In this document: one piece after another, positions 52,953-61,528 of the stretch
Layout of the letters: each line of letters starts with the position of its first letter
Position numbering within the stretch: position 1 is the first letter of the stretch
Origin: Aeromonas enteropelogenes
Lineage (GTDB): Bacteria; Pseudomonadota; Gammaproteobacteria; Enterobacterales; Aeromonadaceae
Length of the DNA: 64,000 bases
Direction of reading: 5' to 3'
Assembly (NCBI RefSeq): GCF_000819845.1
Contig: NZ_CDCG01000006.1
Coordinates: 1-64,000, forward strand
The notes under the pieces: model-generated
Told to the model about the DNA's origin: nothing
The model's input: the letters and a program-made list of their open reading frames with translations, nothing else
The model's database searches: none
Made by a program: the position numbers and the translations under genes

Positions 52953-53191
52953 AATCCGTTCAGTACCATTTGCCGCCCCTCTGGCGTGAGTGAACCAACA
53001 AGGTTCAGTACCAACTGGCTCGCCGTTCTCGATGAAGGGCTCAGGGGATGCGAATAAGAGAGACACGCAACCCATGTGTGGCCGCACTCTGCATCTGTGC
53101 ACTGACAATAAAGGTCAGAAACATCAGGGCTGAGCTTGTTGGTCTTGGTAATGCGACCACGTTGGCCACACTCTTTGCAATACACCCGCAT
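52940..53191 (-). CDS. Ogr/Delta-type zinc-finger late activator
   Basis: An 83-residue regulator. CKECG (residue 5) and CTDAEC with an inner pair (YCQC) give the Ogr/Delta zinc finger, and TWVACLSYSHPLSPS matches P2 Ogr FITYESVQRYIVKPG in position. Ogr activates the late promoters through the RNA polymerase alpha subunit. The start MRVYCKECG has GGGGGA upstream. It is read with the portal operon direction but in its own gap. Confidence 0.82.
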   Translation of the reverse strand: MRVYCKECGQRGRITKTNKLSPDVSDLYCQCTDAECGHTWVACLSYSHPLSPSSRTASQLVLNLVGSLTPEGRQMVLNGLRAQ

Positions 53192-53248
53192 CACATCCCC
53201 CTTTCTCTTATAAATCAACGATCTATTATGCCATAACGCACTGTTTAT

Positions 53249-54265
53249 TTATACAGCCGACCCGATAGTTTCCCGAAAATCGACCCACAGCGCGCGGGGC
53301 AGCCCGGCACTGTTGATCGAGTCCTGCACCAGTTCGCACAGCGGCAACACCTCATTGCGGGCATAAGTGGCATCATACTTCTCGGGGTCACCAAGCCCGC
53401 CGCCACCATTTGTCGGGATGATGCCGGCCAGCGCAGCGGGGAAACGGTGGGCCGTCAGCACATCCTGGGCGGTGATCCCCTTGATGGCAGCGAACTCGTC
53501 TTTGGTCGCGATATCACCCACCGGGATCAGCTTGATGCCGTCCGGCTTGCCTTCAGGGATGTTCACGAACATCGAGCGGAAGTTACCAACCCCCTTGGAA
53601 TTGGCGATCATCTGCTTCATCTCCTCCTCGGTTTCATCGTCCATGTTCGGGTCGGTGGTGTAGAAGATGAACCCCATGTGGGCGCCGTTGAGGAAGTATT
53701 TGCGGCGGAACAGGGTGGCATCCTGGTTGAGCAGGGCCGACTGCAAGCCGCCCAGATAGTCGGGCATGCCATAGACCTGCTGCTCTGGATCATACTGGGC
53801 CAGCCAAATCACATCCTCCGGCCGATAAACCAGGTTAGGCTTGCCCTGCTGCAGATAGACAAAGCACCCGTCAGCCCGGCGGCGCAGGTAGACGCTGGAA
53901 AGCGGGTGCAGCCCCACCACCTGGCCAAAGCCGTTGCGCAGCTTGAGCAGGCCACCGTCACCGAATTGCACGTAGTTGTGCACATAGGCGGTGATGACAT
54001 TGCGCTGGGTGGTGAAGCGACCCGCCACCATATTGCGGCGCGCCATCAGGATCGCCCCGTGGTGGGCATTGGCCCGCGCCACCTTGGCCAGCCCCTTGCG
54101 GTCGATGGGCGGCTGGTAATATTCCCCATAGGGATTGAAGAATACCCCGGTGTAATCGGTCATCCAGGCCGTGGGGTCGATGGCCTCCGCCGTGCTGAAC
54201 ATCACAGATGGCCGAGGGGATGAGGTGGCCACCTGCTGGGACGTTTTTTGCTGTCGTTTGGTCAT
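53249..54265 (-). CDS. Phage portal protein (P2 gpQ-like)
   Basis: A 338-residue portal protein (P2 gpQ has 344) that forms the dodecameric DNA gate at one capsid vertex. DPTAWMTDYTGVFFNPYGEYYQPPID and GGGGLGDPEKYDATYARNEVLPLC are typical of the PBSX/P2 portal family. The start MTKRQQK lies two bases after the stop of the terminase-like gene, so the three genes terminase, paralogue and portal are read as one coupled unit. Confidence 0.93.
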   Translation of the reverse strand: MTKRQQKTSQQVATSSPRPSVMFSTAEAIDPTAWMTDYTGVFFNPYGEYYQPPIDRKGLAKVARANAHHGAILMARRNMVAGRFTTQRNVITAYVHNYVQFGDGGLLKLRNGFGQVVGLHPLSSVYLRRRADGCFVYLQQGKPNLVYRPEDVIWLAQYDPEQQVYGMPDYLGGLQSALLNQDATLFRRKYFLNGAHMGFIFYTTDPNMDDETEEEMKQMIANSKGVGNFRSMFVNIPEGKPDGIKLIPVGDIATKDEFAAIKGITAQDVLTAHRFPAALAGIIPTNGGGGLGDPEKYDATYARNEVLPLCELVQDSINSAGLPRALWVDFRETIGSAV

Positions 54266-54267
54266 TG

Positions 54268-55032
54268 TTATTCCTGTGAATAGAGGTTGCACATAAAGAG
54301 ACGCTCGAACACATCTTTCGGGTATTCGTCTTTCAGCTCCTCGATGTCGATGAGGTTGCAACCAAGGCGAATGGCATCCTCGATGGTGATGACGTAACGC
54401 CACTGCCGATCAGGGCAGATGCGGCCGCCGTCTCGCAACTCATCATTCCCGGGAAAATAGATCCTAAGTCGCTGGGTGAGGTTCATGTGTCGCCACGTTT
54501 CACCAGACCAGAACTGTCTTGCTGTACCGCGGCGATCAGATACTGTGGAAAAGTAAGTTTTGCGCCAGCGCTTATGCATGGCCATGGAACTGGCAAGAGA
54601 TAAAATCTTTCCGCAGTCTTCAGACCAAAAGTATTCATCGACATAGACATGGCCAGCCTTGCCAGCGAACGTGTGGGAATCGAGCGAGAGAAAGTGCAAC
54701 TCGGCCCCGTTAGACAGGATGATGGGGCTGCTGTCTGTCAGGGTGATACCGAGGAATCTCTGGGCAATAAAGCGGACGAGTTCGCGGTAAACATCAGCCA
54801 TCTCTGGGGTGCTGGTGAGAAATATCTGGTTGTCACCGGTCAGCACAGCATCTTCCAGCGCTTCGCCGGAGAAGTAGTAAGACATGCCGACCTGATGGGC
54901 TTTCAAGATGTTTCGGGTGCGCGGCAATGCCGAGTCGTTCTTGGCATCACGACAACGAAGTTGATAGCCAAACAGGGATTTTAACCATCCATCAAAGTGC
55001 TCTTGGGTTATGTGACTGATATCGTTTTTCAT
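54268..55032 (-). CDS. Truncated paralogue of the large terminase (ATPase part only)
   Basis: A 254-residue protein aligned with residues about 145-390 of the adjacent large terminase. It keeps the deviant Walker A (KAHQVGMSYY) and Walker B (VYVDEYFW), but the Walker A arginine is His46 and the chain ends before the nuclease domain. Its ATG overlaps the terminase stop (ATGA) and its stop lies two bases before the portal start. The frame is intact, with no internal stop. A 98-bp tract is nearly identical to the full terminase. It may modulate packaging or be a duplicate kept by coupling; neither is shown. Confidence 0.85.
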   Translation of the reverse strand: MKNDISHITQEHFDGWLKSLFGYQLRCRDAKNDSALPRTRNILKAHQVGMSYYFSGEALEDAVLTGDNQIFLTSTPEMADVYRELVRFIAQRFLGITLTDSSPIILSNGAELHFLSLDSHTFAGKAGHVYVDEYFWSEDCGKILSLASSMAMHKRWRKTYFSTVSDRRGTARQFWSGETWRHMNLTQRLRIYFPGNDELRDGGRICPDRQWRYVITIEDAIRLGCNLIDIEELKDEYPKDVFERLFMCNLYSQE

Positions 55033-56843
55033 GCGGCCTTCTTGCTGGTTACCCAGGTGGATTTACGTTTGCGGTTGGTATCGAGCGGCTCGTTGGCCAC
55101 TGCGTGAGCGATGGCAAAAAACACGTCAGCGTGTCCGGTCACATTGTCCCGAGCGGCACGGAACGTCATCTGGCCGCCGCCAGTGGTGCTGCGCTTGATG
55201 GCGAGGAACGCCAGCGGGATATCCCGATCTGAGCCGTCCCACTCGATGCGGTTCGCCTCCACCACATCGATCATCTTGAGTACCAGCCGCGATTTGCTCT
55301 CGATGCTGTAGTTGATGGGGTGGCACACCCCTTTGAAGGTGGGCTTCAACAGGTCAAACACCCCGGAGCCGATGCCGGAGACATCGACCCCGAGATAGGT
55401 GACCCGAAACTTCTTGGCGATGCGCTCGATCTCCTGCGCCTGAAACTGGAAGTTGAGACCGCGCCAGTAGTGCTTTTCCAACACACGGAACCGCTCACCG
55501 GCGACCATGGGCGGGGCAACCACCACCAGGGTGGCGTTGTCGCGGGTGCGGCTCGGGTCGTAGCCCATCCACACCTCACGCCGCCCGAACGGGTCAGGCC
55601 GCCCGGGCTTGTAGTCCTCCCACCGGCTCGGGTCCACCCCTGCCCGCTCCATATCCTGGAACTTGAACACCGACAGGGCATCATCGATAAACCGGCACAT
55701 GTAGAGGCGATCGAACACCTCTTCGGGGTACTCGTCCTTGAGCTCCTCGATGTCGATGAGGTTGCAGCCAAGGCGAATGGCATCCTCGATGGTGATGACG
55801 TAACGCCACTGCCGATCGGGGCAGATGCGGCCGCCGTCGCGCAGATCATCTTCACCAGGGAAATCGATGGCCACCCGGCTCGGGCGCTGGCCCTTCCAGC
55901 GATCCCCCGTCCAGAACCGGTACGCTTCGTGCACCTTGCTCGATGGCGTTGAAAAGTAGGTCTTGCGCCAGCGGCTCTGGGTCGCCATGGCGCTGGCCAC
56001 GTCCGACAACTTCTCGAAGTTGGGGATCCAAAAATACTCATCGATGTAGACGTTGCCGGAACGGGACTGGGCGCTGTTGGAGTTGGTCGAGCAGAAGTGC
56101 AGCTCGGCCCCGTTCGACAGCACAATGGGGTTACCGGTCAGGGTGACGCCGAGGAAGGTATGGGCAATCTTGCAAATGTAGGAGCGGAACACCTCCGCCT
56201 GGGCACGGGTGGCTGACAGGAATATCTGGTTGCCGCCGGTCAGTACCGCATCTTCCAGCGCCTCACCGGCGAAGTAGTAAGTCATGCCGACCTGACGGGA
56301 TTTCAGGATATTACGGGTGCGTGGCAGTGCCGGGTCGTTCTTGGCCTCGCGGCAGCGCAGCTGATAGCCGAACAAGGTACCAAGCCACTCGGCAAAGTCT
56401 GCCTCGGTGAGGTGGCCGATCTCGTTCTTGCCCTTCTTGCCACCCTTCCCTTTACGGCCTCCGCCATCCTGCCCGCCCCTGCTGCGCGGGGAACGGTCGG
56501 GGGCTGGCTCGTCACCGGATTCACGGCGGGCGGTCAGCGCCTGCTGGCGCTCGGCCCATTTGAGAGCCTTCTCTTTCAGGCTGACATGGTGCCCGACAAG
56601 TCGGTCGATTTCGTCGAGTTCTTCGGGGGTTTTCTTCTCTCGGCCAAGCAGAGAGTGCAGGCGGCGGGCAATGGCATCCTCCACCGCCTCTTCGGTCAGC
56701 AGGTCACGCCAGCCGTACTTCTCGGCCCAGAAGTAGACTACCCTGCAGGAGTTAAGGCCAAGTTCGTCCTTGATCTCCTGGGGTGTCCAGCGCTTAAGAT
56801 AAAGCCCCCGCGCAGCATTGCGGATCTCTTCGGGATACGCCAC
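55029..56843 (-). CDS. Terminase large subunit, ATPase and nuclease (P2 gpP-like)
   Basis: A 604-residue packaging motor. An N-terminal helix-turn-helix (TPQEIKDELGLNSCRVVYFWAEKYGW, about 18-45) is followed by a basic linker rich in Gly and Lys (about 115-140), the ATPase domain (SRQVGMTYY, VYIDEYFW) and the RNase H-type nuclease domain (WMGYDPSRTRDNATLVVV). P2 gpP has 590 residues. It is the first gene of the leftward late operon, transcribed from the shared late promoter region. Confidence 0.94.
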   Translation of the reverse strand: MAYPEEIRNAARGLYLKRWTPQEIKDELGLNSCRVVYFWAEKYGWRDLLTEEAVEDAIARRLHSLLGREKKTPEELDEIDRLVGHHVSLKEKALKWAERQQALTARRESGDEPAPDRSPRSRGGQDGGGRKGKGGKKGKNEIGHLTEADFAEWLGTLFGYQLRCREAKNDPALPRTRNILKSRQVGMTYYFAGEALEDAVLTGGNQIFLSATRAQAEVFRSYICKIAHTFLGVTLTGNPIVLSNGAELHFCSTNSNSAQSRSGNVYIDEYFWIPNFEKLSDVASAMATQSRWRKTYFSTPSSKVHEAYRFWTGDRWKGQRPSRVAIDFPGEDDLRDGGRICPDRQWRYVITIEDAIRLGCNLIDIEELKDEYPEEVFDRLYMCRFIDDALSVFKFQDMERAGVDPSRWEDYKPGRPDPFGRREVWMGYDPSRTRDNATLVVVAPPMVAGERFRVLEKHYWRGLNFQFQAQEIERIAKKFRVTYLGVDVSGIGSGVFDLLKPTFKGVCHPINYSIESKSRLVLKMIDVVEANRIEWDGSDRDIPLAFLAIKRSTTGGGQMTFRAARDNVTGHADVFFAIAHAVANEPLDTNRKRKSTWVTSKKAA

Positions 56844-56909
56844 GGCGCCTCCATCTTGTGAATGATGGCGCCATCATAGCCAGCCCCCCGCCCCCACTTA
56901 TCGCCCTGA

Positions 56910-56957
56910 TGTTCCAACCAATTCGGATATCCCCACGGATCCGAATTGCCTTGAACA
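56910..56957. promoter_or_regulatory. Divergent late promoter element (paired Ogr-type sites)
   Basis: Two 19-base sites face away from each other, TGTTCCAACCAATTCGGAT on the plus strand (56910-56928) and TGTTCAAGGCAATTCGGAT on the minus strand (56957-56939), identical at 16 of 19 positions. They lie 90 and 95 bp from the scaffold and terminase starts. P2 Ogr sites also begin with TGT. They should activate both late operons. Confidence 0.6.
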
Positions 56958-57018
56958 CAACCGGATGAATACCCCTTGCCGACCCGATAGCCTGAGCCCG
57001 TATCAATTGGGAGCAGGC

Positions 57019-57885
57019 ATGAACGAATCAACCTTGAGAACTGGCTTTGTCTGTATCGCCACCGAAGGCAAAGCGGTGGATGGACGAGACATAACTCGCG
57101 AATGGCTGGTCGACATGGCCGAGACCTACGACCCGACCTATTACACCGCCGTCATCTGGCCAGAACATGATCGCTGGTCAAGCTATGGCACGGTGCAAGC
57201 ACTCAAGACCGAAGAGGTAGACGGCAAGCTCAAGCTGTTCGCCGTACTCTGCCCTAATCGGGATCTTGTCTACTGGAACCAAAACGGCCAGTACCAGTTC
57301 TGCTCCATCGAGCCGTTCGAGCAATTCGCCGATCTGGGCCGCACCTATCTGATTGGTCTGGGCGTCACCGACCAGCCTGCCAGCACCGGCACCACCCAAC
57401 TCAAGTTCAGCAAGAGCAGCAAGGGCCAAGTCATCGGCACCAGCGAACCGCTGGATCTCTCCATGCTCAAGCTGCCCAAACAAGAAAAGCCGGATGGCTT
57501 TATGACCAAGCTCTTCAGCTTGATGGCCAGCCATGGTGAACCTGAATCAAAACCAACCCCCAGCCATCCAGAGGATGAGGAAATGACCAAAGAACAGTTC
57601 GAACTGCTGAACGGGACTCTGACCAGTCTTGGTGCCCAGTTCGCAAGCTTCAGCGCGAAGCTGGATGCCAAACCGGAAGTAAAGACCGATCCGGTGACTG
57701 AACCGAAAGACGAAGGCGACAAAAACAAAGTCACTGATGACCAGTTCAGCAAGCTGAACGAGACCATCACTGGTCTGGCCGCCACCGTCAGTGAGCTGAA
57801 AGGCCAGATCGACAAGTTCTCCGTTGAAGTGCCGGGTCAACGACCTGATGCGCTCGGCGGTGACGATACCCCCACCGCATATTAA
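57019..57885 (+). CDS. Capsid scaffolding protease (P2 gpO-like)
   Basis: A 288-residue scaffold (P2 gpO 284). The N-terminal part is a serine protease (AVIWPEHDRWSSYGTV with His, and QYQFCSIEPFEQF). The C-terminal part is a helical scaffold (MTKEQFELLNGTLTSLGAQFASFSAKL). It shapes the procapsid and cleaves itself and the capsid protein. The start MNESTLRTGF has GGGAG upstream. Confidence 0.9.
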   Translation: MNESTLRTGFVCIATEGKAVDGRDITREWLVDMAETYDPTYYTAVIWPEHDRWSSYGTVQALKTEEVDGKLKLFAVLCPNRDLVYWNQNGQYQFCSIEPFEQFADLGRTYLIGLGVTDQPASTGTTQLKFSKSSKGQVIGTSEPLDLSMLKLPKQEKPDGFMTKLFSLMASHGEPESKPTPSHPEDEEMTKEQFELLNGTLTSLGAQFASFSAKLDAKPEVKTDPVTEPKDEGDKNKVTDDQFSKLNETITGLAATVSELKGQIDKFSVEVPGQRPDALGGDDTPTAY

Positions 57886-57894
57886 GGAGCGACC

Positions 57895-58956
57895 GTGAGT
57901 CAGACCCTAACCGTCCAGGCACGTCAGCGCCTCGAAAAATACAGTGCTGCCTTGGCCAAGACCTATGGCATCCCAGTCAACGCGCTGGACAAACAGTTCA
58001 GCGTCATCTCCGGCCCAGTGGAAACTGGCCTGCGTGCTGGCCTTCTCGCCTCTGTCGAGTTCCTGAGCCTCATCACTTGCATGGATGTGGATCAGATCAA
58101 GGGCCAGGTGGTGCAAGTCGGCATCGGCAAGCTGTTTACTGGCCGCAAGAAAGATGGCCGCTTCAACGGCAAGATCGGCGTGGCTGGCAACACCTACGAG
58201 CTGACCGAGACCGACTCCTGCGCATCACTGGACTGGGCGACCCTATGCGTCTGGGCCAACGCTGGCAGCGAGGGTGAGTTCATCAAGTTGGTCGGTGAGT
58301 TCATCAACACTGCATTCGCCCTCGATATTCTGCGGGTCGGCTGGAACGGCGTATCTGCCGAAGAGACCACCGACCCTGCGGCCCATCCGCTGGGTGAAGA
58401 CGTCAACAAGGGTTGGCACCAGATCGCCCGCGAGTGGAACGGCGGCAGCCAGATCATCAAGGCGGAAGCGGGTAAGAAGATCTACTTCGACCCGGACGGC
58501 AAGGGCGATTACAAGACCCTGGATGAAATGGCGTCTGACCTGATTAACACCACCATCGATCCGCTGTTCCGCCAAGACCCGCGTCTGGTGGTGCTGGTTG
58601 GTACCGATCTGGTAGCAGCGGCTCAGGCCAAGCTCTACAGCGAAGCCACCAAGCCGAGCGAGCAGATCGCCGCCCAGAAGCTGGCAGAGTCGATTGCCGG
58701 TCGCAAGGCCTACATCCCCCCGTTCTTCCCGGGCAAGCGGATGGTGGTCACCACTCTGGATAACCTGCACTGCTACACCCAGCGCGGCACCCGCAACCGC
58801 AAGGCCGAAGATAACCAGGACAAGAAGTGCTTCGATAACCAGTACTGGCGGATGGAAGGCTATGCCCTGGGCGAGCACCTGGCCTATGGCGGCTTTGAAG
58901 AGGCAGACATCGAAATCGGTGCTGCTCCTGCCGCTCCCGCAGAAGCGGGTGCGTAA
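57895..58956 (+). CDS. Major capsid protein (P2 gpN-like)
   Basis: A 353-residue HK97-fold capsid protein (P2 gpN 357). A GTG start with AAGGAG upstream gives MSQTLTVQARQRLEKYSAALAKTYG. QDPRLVVLVGTDLVA, PPFFPGKRMVVTTLDNLHCYTQRGTRNR and NQYWRMEGYALGEHL are P2-family signatures. The N-terminal 30 residues are likely removed by the gpO-type protease. Confidence 0.93.
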   Translation: MSQTLTVQARQRLEKYSAALAKTYGIPVNALDKQFSVISGPVETGLRAGLLASVEFLSLITCMDVDQIKGQVVQVGIGKLFTGRKKDGRFNGKIGVAGNTYELTETDSCASLDWATLCVWANAGSEGEFIKLVGEFINTAFALDILRVGWNGVSAEETTDPAAHPLGEDVNKGWHQIAREWNGGSQIIKAEAGKKIYFDPDGKGDYKTLDEMASDLINTTIDPLFRQDPRLVVLVGTDLVAAAQAKLYSEATKPSEQIAAQKLAESIAGRKAYIPPFFPGKRMVVTTLDNLHCYTQRGTRNRKAEDNQDKKCFDNQYWRMEGYALGEHLAYGGFEEADIEIGAAPAAPAEAGA

Positions 58957-58959
58957 ACC

Positions 58960-59688
58960 ATGAGCTCACCCGGTCAACGTCACAAGCAGCGAGTTCATGC
59001 CATGCAGGGGGCCGAACAGGCCGCCTGCACTGGCGTGGCCACCGGTGCGGTGGCTGACAGCCTGCACCTGCAAATGATTGCCCTGGAGCAGGACATCGTT
59101 CGCCTGCGCAAGCTGGCCCGCATTGGGGACCGGGTGAACATGAAACGCGACGAGCTGATGCCCAAATACCGCCCCTATGTGGAGCGGTATCTGGCCAGCG
59201 TGGCCGAGTCCGGCCAGTCCTACCAGAACGAGCTGTTTCAAAGGCTGGTGATCTGGGCCTTCGATGTGGGCGACTTCGACACCGGCATCGCCTGGGCCGA
59301 GCTCGCCATCACTCAAGGACAGCGCACCCCGAACAACATCAAGCGCGACTGGGCCACCTTCGTGGCCGACACCGTGCTGGAGTGGGCCGAGAAGCAAGCG
59401 GCCGAGGGGCATGCCGTCGAGCCATGGTTCTCCAGGGTATTCGACAAGGTGCGCAACGAGTGGCGCCTTAACGAGAAGCTCACCGCAAAGTGGTTCAAGG
59501 CTGCGGGTTGCCTGCTGCTGCGCGACCAGGACGGCCAGCCACGCCCCAGCGCAGTGGGTGACAGCGCCACCCTGGAACAAGCAGCCCACTGGCTGATCCA
59601 GGCCGAGAAGCTGCACCGCAAAGCGGGGGTAAACACCCTGCTGCAAAAAATTGCCATGCGCCTGCGGGCGCTCAATCCGGAGCAATAA
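58960..59688 (+). CDS. Terminase small/endonuclease subunit (P2 gpM-like)
   Basis: A 242-residue protein (P2 gpM 247) that recognises cos DNA with gpP. LQMIALEQDIVRLRKLARIGDRVNMKRDELMPKYRPYVERYL is the family N-terminus. FQRLVIWAFDVGDFDTGIAWAELAI follows. It starts three bases after the capsid stop. The following 170-bp gap (59689-59858) holds no gene I can support. Confidence 0.88.
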   Translation: MSSPGQRHKQRVHAMQGAEQAACTGVATGAVADSLHLQMIALEQDIVRLRKLARIGDRVNMKRDELMPKYRPYVERYLASVAESGQSYQNELFQRLVIWAFDVGDFDTGIAWAELAITQGQRTPNNIKRDWATFVADTVLEWAEKQAAEGHAVEPWFSRVFDKVRNEWRLNEKLTAKWFKAAGCLLLRDQDGQPRPSAVGDSATLEQAAHWLIQAEKLHRKAGVNTLLQKIAMRLRALNPEQ

Positions 59689-59858
59689 GACTCTCCGCGC
59701 CACCGCACCCCGGCGGGGAGGATAGGCAAGCCGCAAGGCCACCGCCGAATCCTGTGATCCGTGGCTTCAGGGGTGCACCTTTTCTCGCCGCGTCATCGGC
59801 GACCTGAGTGATCGGGGAAGTGGTGTTCACATTGGCAAGAATCGACAGAGGGTCAGAG

Positions 59859-60320
59859 ATGTTTGCAGGCAAGGATATCGACTACAGCGCAGCCACTATC
59901 CGCAATGACGGGTTTTGGCCTGATGTGGCCGTGGCTGACTTCGAGCGCCGCCGCGCCCTGCCTGCCGACCTCGACCAACAGACCACAAGCGCCGCCCTGC
60001 TGGCTGCCGTCTCTGAAATCAACCTGCAACTGGAGATGCGTCAGGCCGCGCTGATGGCCGAGGGCTACGCCAGCGCCGCCGAGGTGCCGGGGCCGAGCCT
60101 TGAGGGCGGCACCAATGCGCTGACAGAGCAGTATCTGGCAGCCGTGTTTGCCCGTGCCAAAGCGGCCCTCTTGCCGGAGTTCGCCAGCGTCACCGAGCGG
60201 GCCGCCGCAAACAACCAGGTGGAGCGATCCACAGACCAACGCGCCCAGCTGCTGGCCGAGAGTCAGCAACTGGTGCGCAGTATCAAGGGCAAGCGCCGTG
60301 CGGGGGTGTCCTTGATATGA
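59859..60320 (+). CDS. Head completion protein (P2 gpL-like)
   Basis: A 153-residue protein that closes the filled head. The N-terminus GKDIDYSAATIRNDGFWPDVAVADFERRRALP matches gpL. The start MFAGKDI is used; the frame is open 17 codons upstream without a ribosome site. It overlaps the next gene by four bases. Confidence 0.85.
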   Translation: MFAGKDIDYSAATIRNDGFWPDVAVADFERRRALPADLDQQTTSAALLAAVSEINLQLEMRQAALMAEGYASAAEVPGPSLEGGTNALTEQYLAAVFARAKAALLPEFASVTERAAANNQVERSTDQRAQLLAESQQLVRSIKGKRRAGVSLI

Positions 60321-60841
60321 GTGAAGGCATGAACGAACAGCAGGCCCAGGGATATTTCCTCCACGCTCTCCACGCCGAGATCCTGCGGGTGCTGCCAGCC
60401 AAGTGCCACAAGCATCTGGATAGCTGGATGGAGAACGGCACCATCCGGCTGGAGCCAAAGAACATGGGCCCCACAGGGGTAGATGTGGCATGGCTCACCT
60501 ATCAGGCGGTGTTCACCGTCGAGCAACTGCCGTTTCGCGAGCTGGATCCGGCCATCGTGCTGGCCTCGGTGGCCGCCTGGGTGCAGGAGCATGACGATTT
60601 TCGCGAGCAGTTCGAGCTGGCCGATCCCGAATACGCCGTCACCCCGAACGATGAGAAGACCGCCGATCTCGAGATCCAGCTCGCCTTTACCGAGCCGCTG
60701 CGCCTGATCGAACACCCCAAGGGCCCCATCAACTGGATGGGCAAACGCTGGAACGTGGCCCCGTATGAAATCTGGGTAGCTGACCACATCGATATGAACG
60801 TCGGTGACACCGGTCATCACCAGATCGGTGACCCGTCATGA
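60317..60841 (+). CDS. Tail completion protein (P2 gpR-like)
   Basis: A 174-residue protein in the position of P2 gpR, directly before a gpS-like gene and coupled to it by ATGA. The core EQLPFRELDPAIVLASVAAWVQEHD and DLEIQLAFTEPLRLIEHPKGP fit the tail completion family. It helps attach tails to heads. Confidence 0.75.
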   Translation: MSEGMNEQQAQGYFLHALHAEILRVLPAKCHKHLDSWMENGTIRLEPKNMGPTGVDVAWLTYQAVFTVEQLPFRELDPAIVLASVAAWVQEHDDFREQFELADPEYAVTPNDEKTADLEIQLAFTEPLRLIEHPKGPINWMGKRWNVAPYEIWVADHIDMNVGDTGHHQIGDPS

Positions 60842-61524
60842 TCACCATCACTCTCGACACCCAGCGCAGCAAAGACCAGCTCAATCTGCTGGCCCTGCCG
60901 CCAAAGAAGCGCCAGCGGCTGGTGTGGCGAGCAGCCAACGAGATGAAGAAGCTGGCCGCCCGCAACGTGCGTCAGCAGCAAGACCCCAACGGCAATGCCT
61001 GGGCACCACGAAAACGGGGCAAGCGCAAGATGCTGCGCGGCCTGCCAAAGCTGCTGGTGATCCATGAGCCAAGCCAGGACGTGGCTGAACTCGGGTTCAA
61101 AAAGGGCTCGATGAATGTTCATGCCGGGGTAGTCGCCAACACCCACCAGAAGGGACACACCTACAAGGTGACCGCGGCCAGTCGGCGCCGTATCGCCTCC
61201 AGCGATGGCGGCAAGAACAAGCAGGCAAGCAAGGCGCAGGCCCGCAAGCTGCGCGAGCTCGGCTTCAAGCGTCCAGGCAAGCGCAAGCGGGCATACCGCT
61301 CTGCCTCGCTCGGATGGATAACCGGAAATCTCAACTACGCGCAAGCGGGGTTGCTGATCAAGAAGCTCAAGGACGAGCCGGTGAAAGAGAGCTGGGAGAT
61401 TGAGCTGCCAGCCCGCCCGTTCCTCGGCGCCAACACCAAGCAACGAGAGCAAGCCTTTGCCCGTGCCCTGCAAAGCATCAACTACGGCTGGGACGTCAAC
61501 AAGCAAGAGATGAAGAGGAAATAA
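60838..61524 (+). CDS. Virion morphogenesis protein (P2 gpS-like)
   Basis: A 228-residue basic protein of the phage virion morphogenesis family. LLALPPKKRQRLVWRAANEMKKLAARNVRQQQDPNGNAWAPRKRGKRKMLRGL is a typical N-terminal half, and PARPFLGANTKQREQAFARALQ the C-terminal hallmark. It acts with the gpR-like protein in tail completion. Confidence 0.85.
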   Translation: MITITLDTQRSKDQLNLLALPPKKRQRLVWRAANEMKKLAARNVRQQQDPNGNAWAPRKRGKRKMLRGLPKLLVIHEPSQDVAELGFKKGSMNVHAGVVANTHQKGHTYKVTAASRRRIASSDGGKNKQASKAQARKLRELGFKRPGKRKRAYRSASLGWITGNLNYAQAGLLIKKLKDEPVKESWEIELPARPFLGANTKQREQAFARALQSINYGWDVNKQEMKRK

Positions 61525-61528
61525 CGCC

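Noticed and set aside
52862..53248. cos site near the Ogr-like gene
   Set aside because: P2-type maps would place cos near here, but no sequence like the known GGCGAGGCGGGG cos end was seen.
59689..59858. Extra gene between the gpM-like and gpL-like genes
   Set aside because: Only short frames without ribosome sites exist; the upstream extension of the gpL-like gene lacks a start signal.
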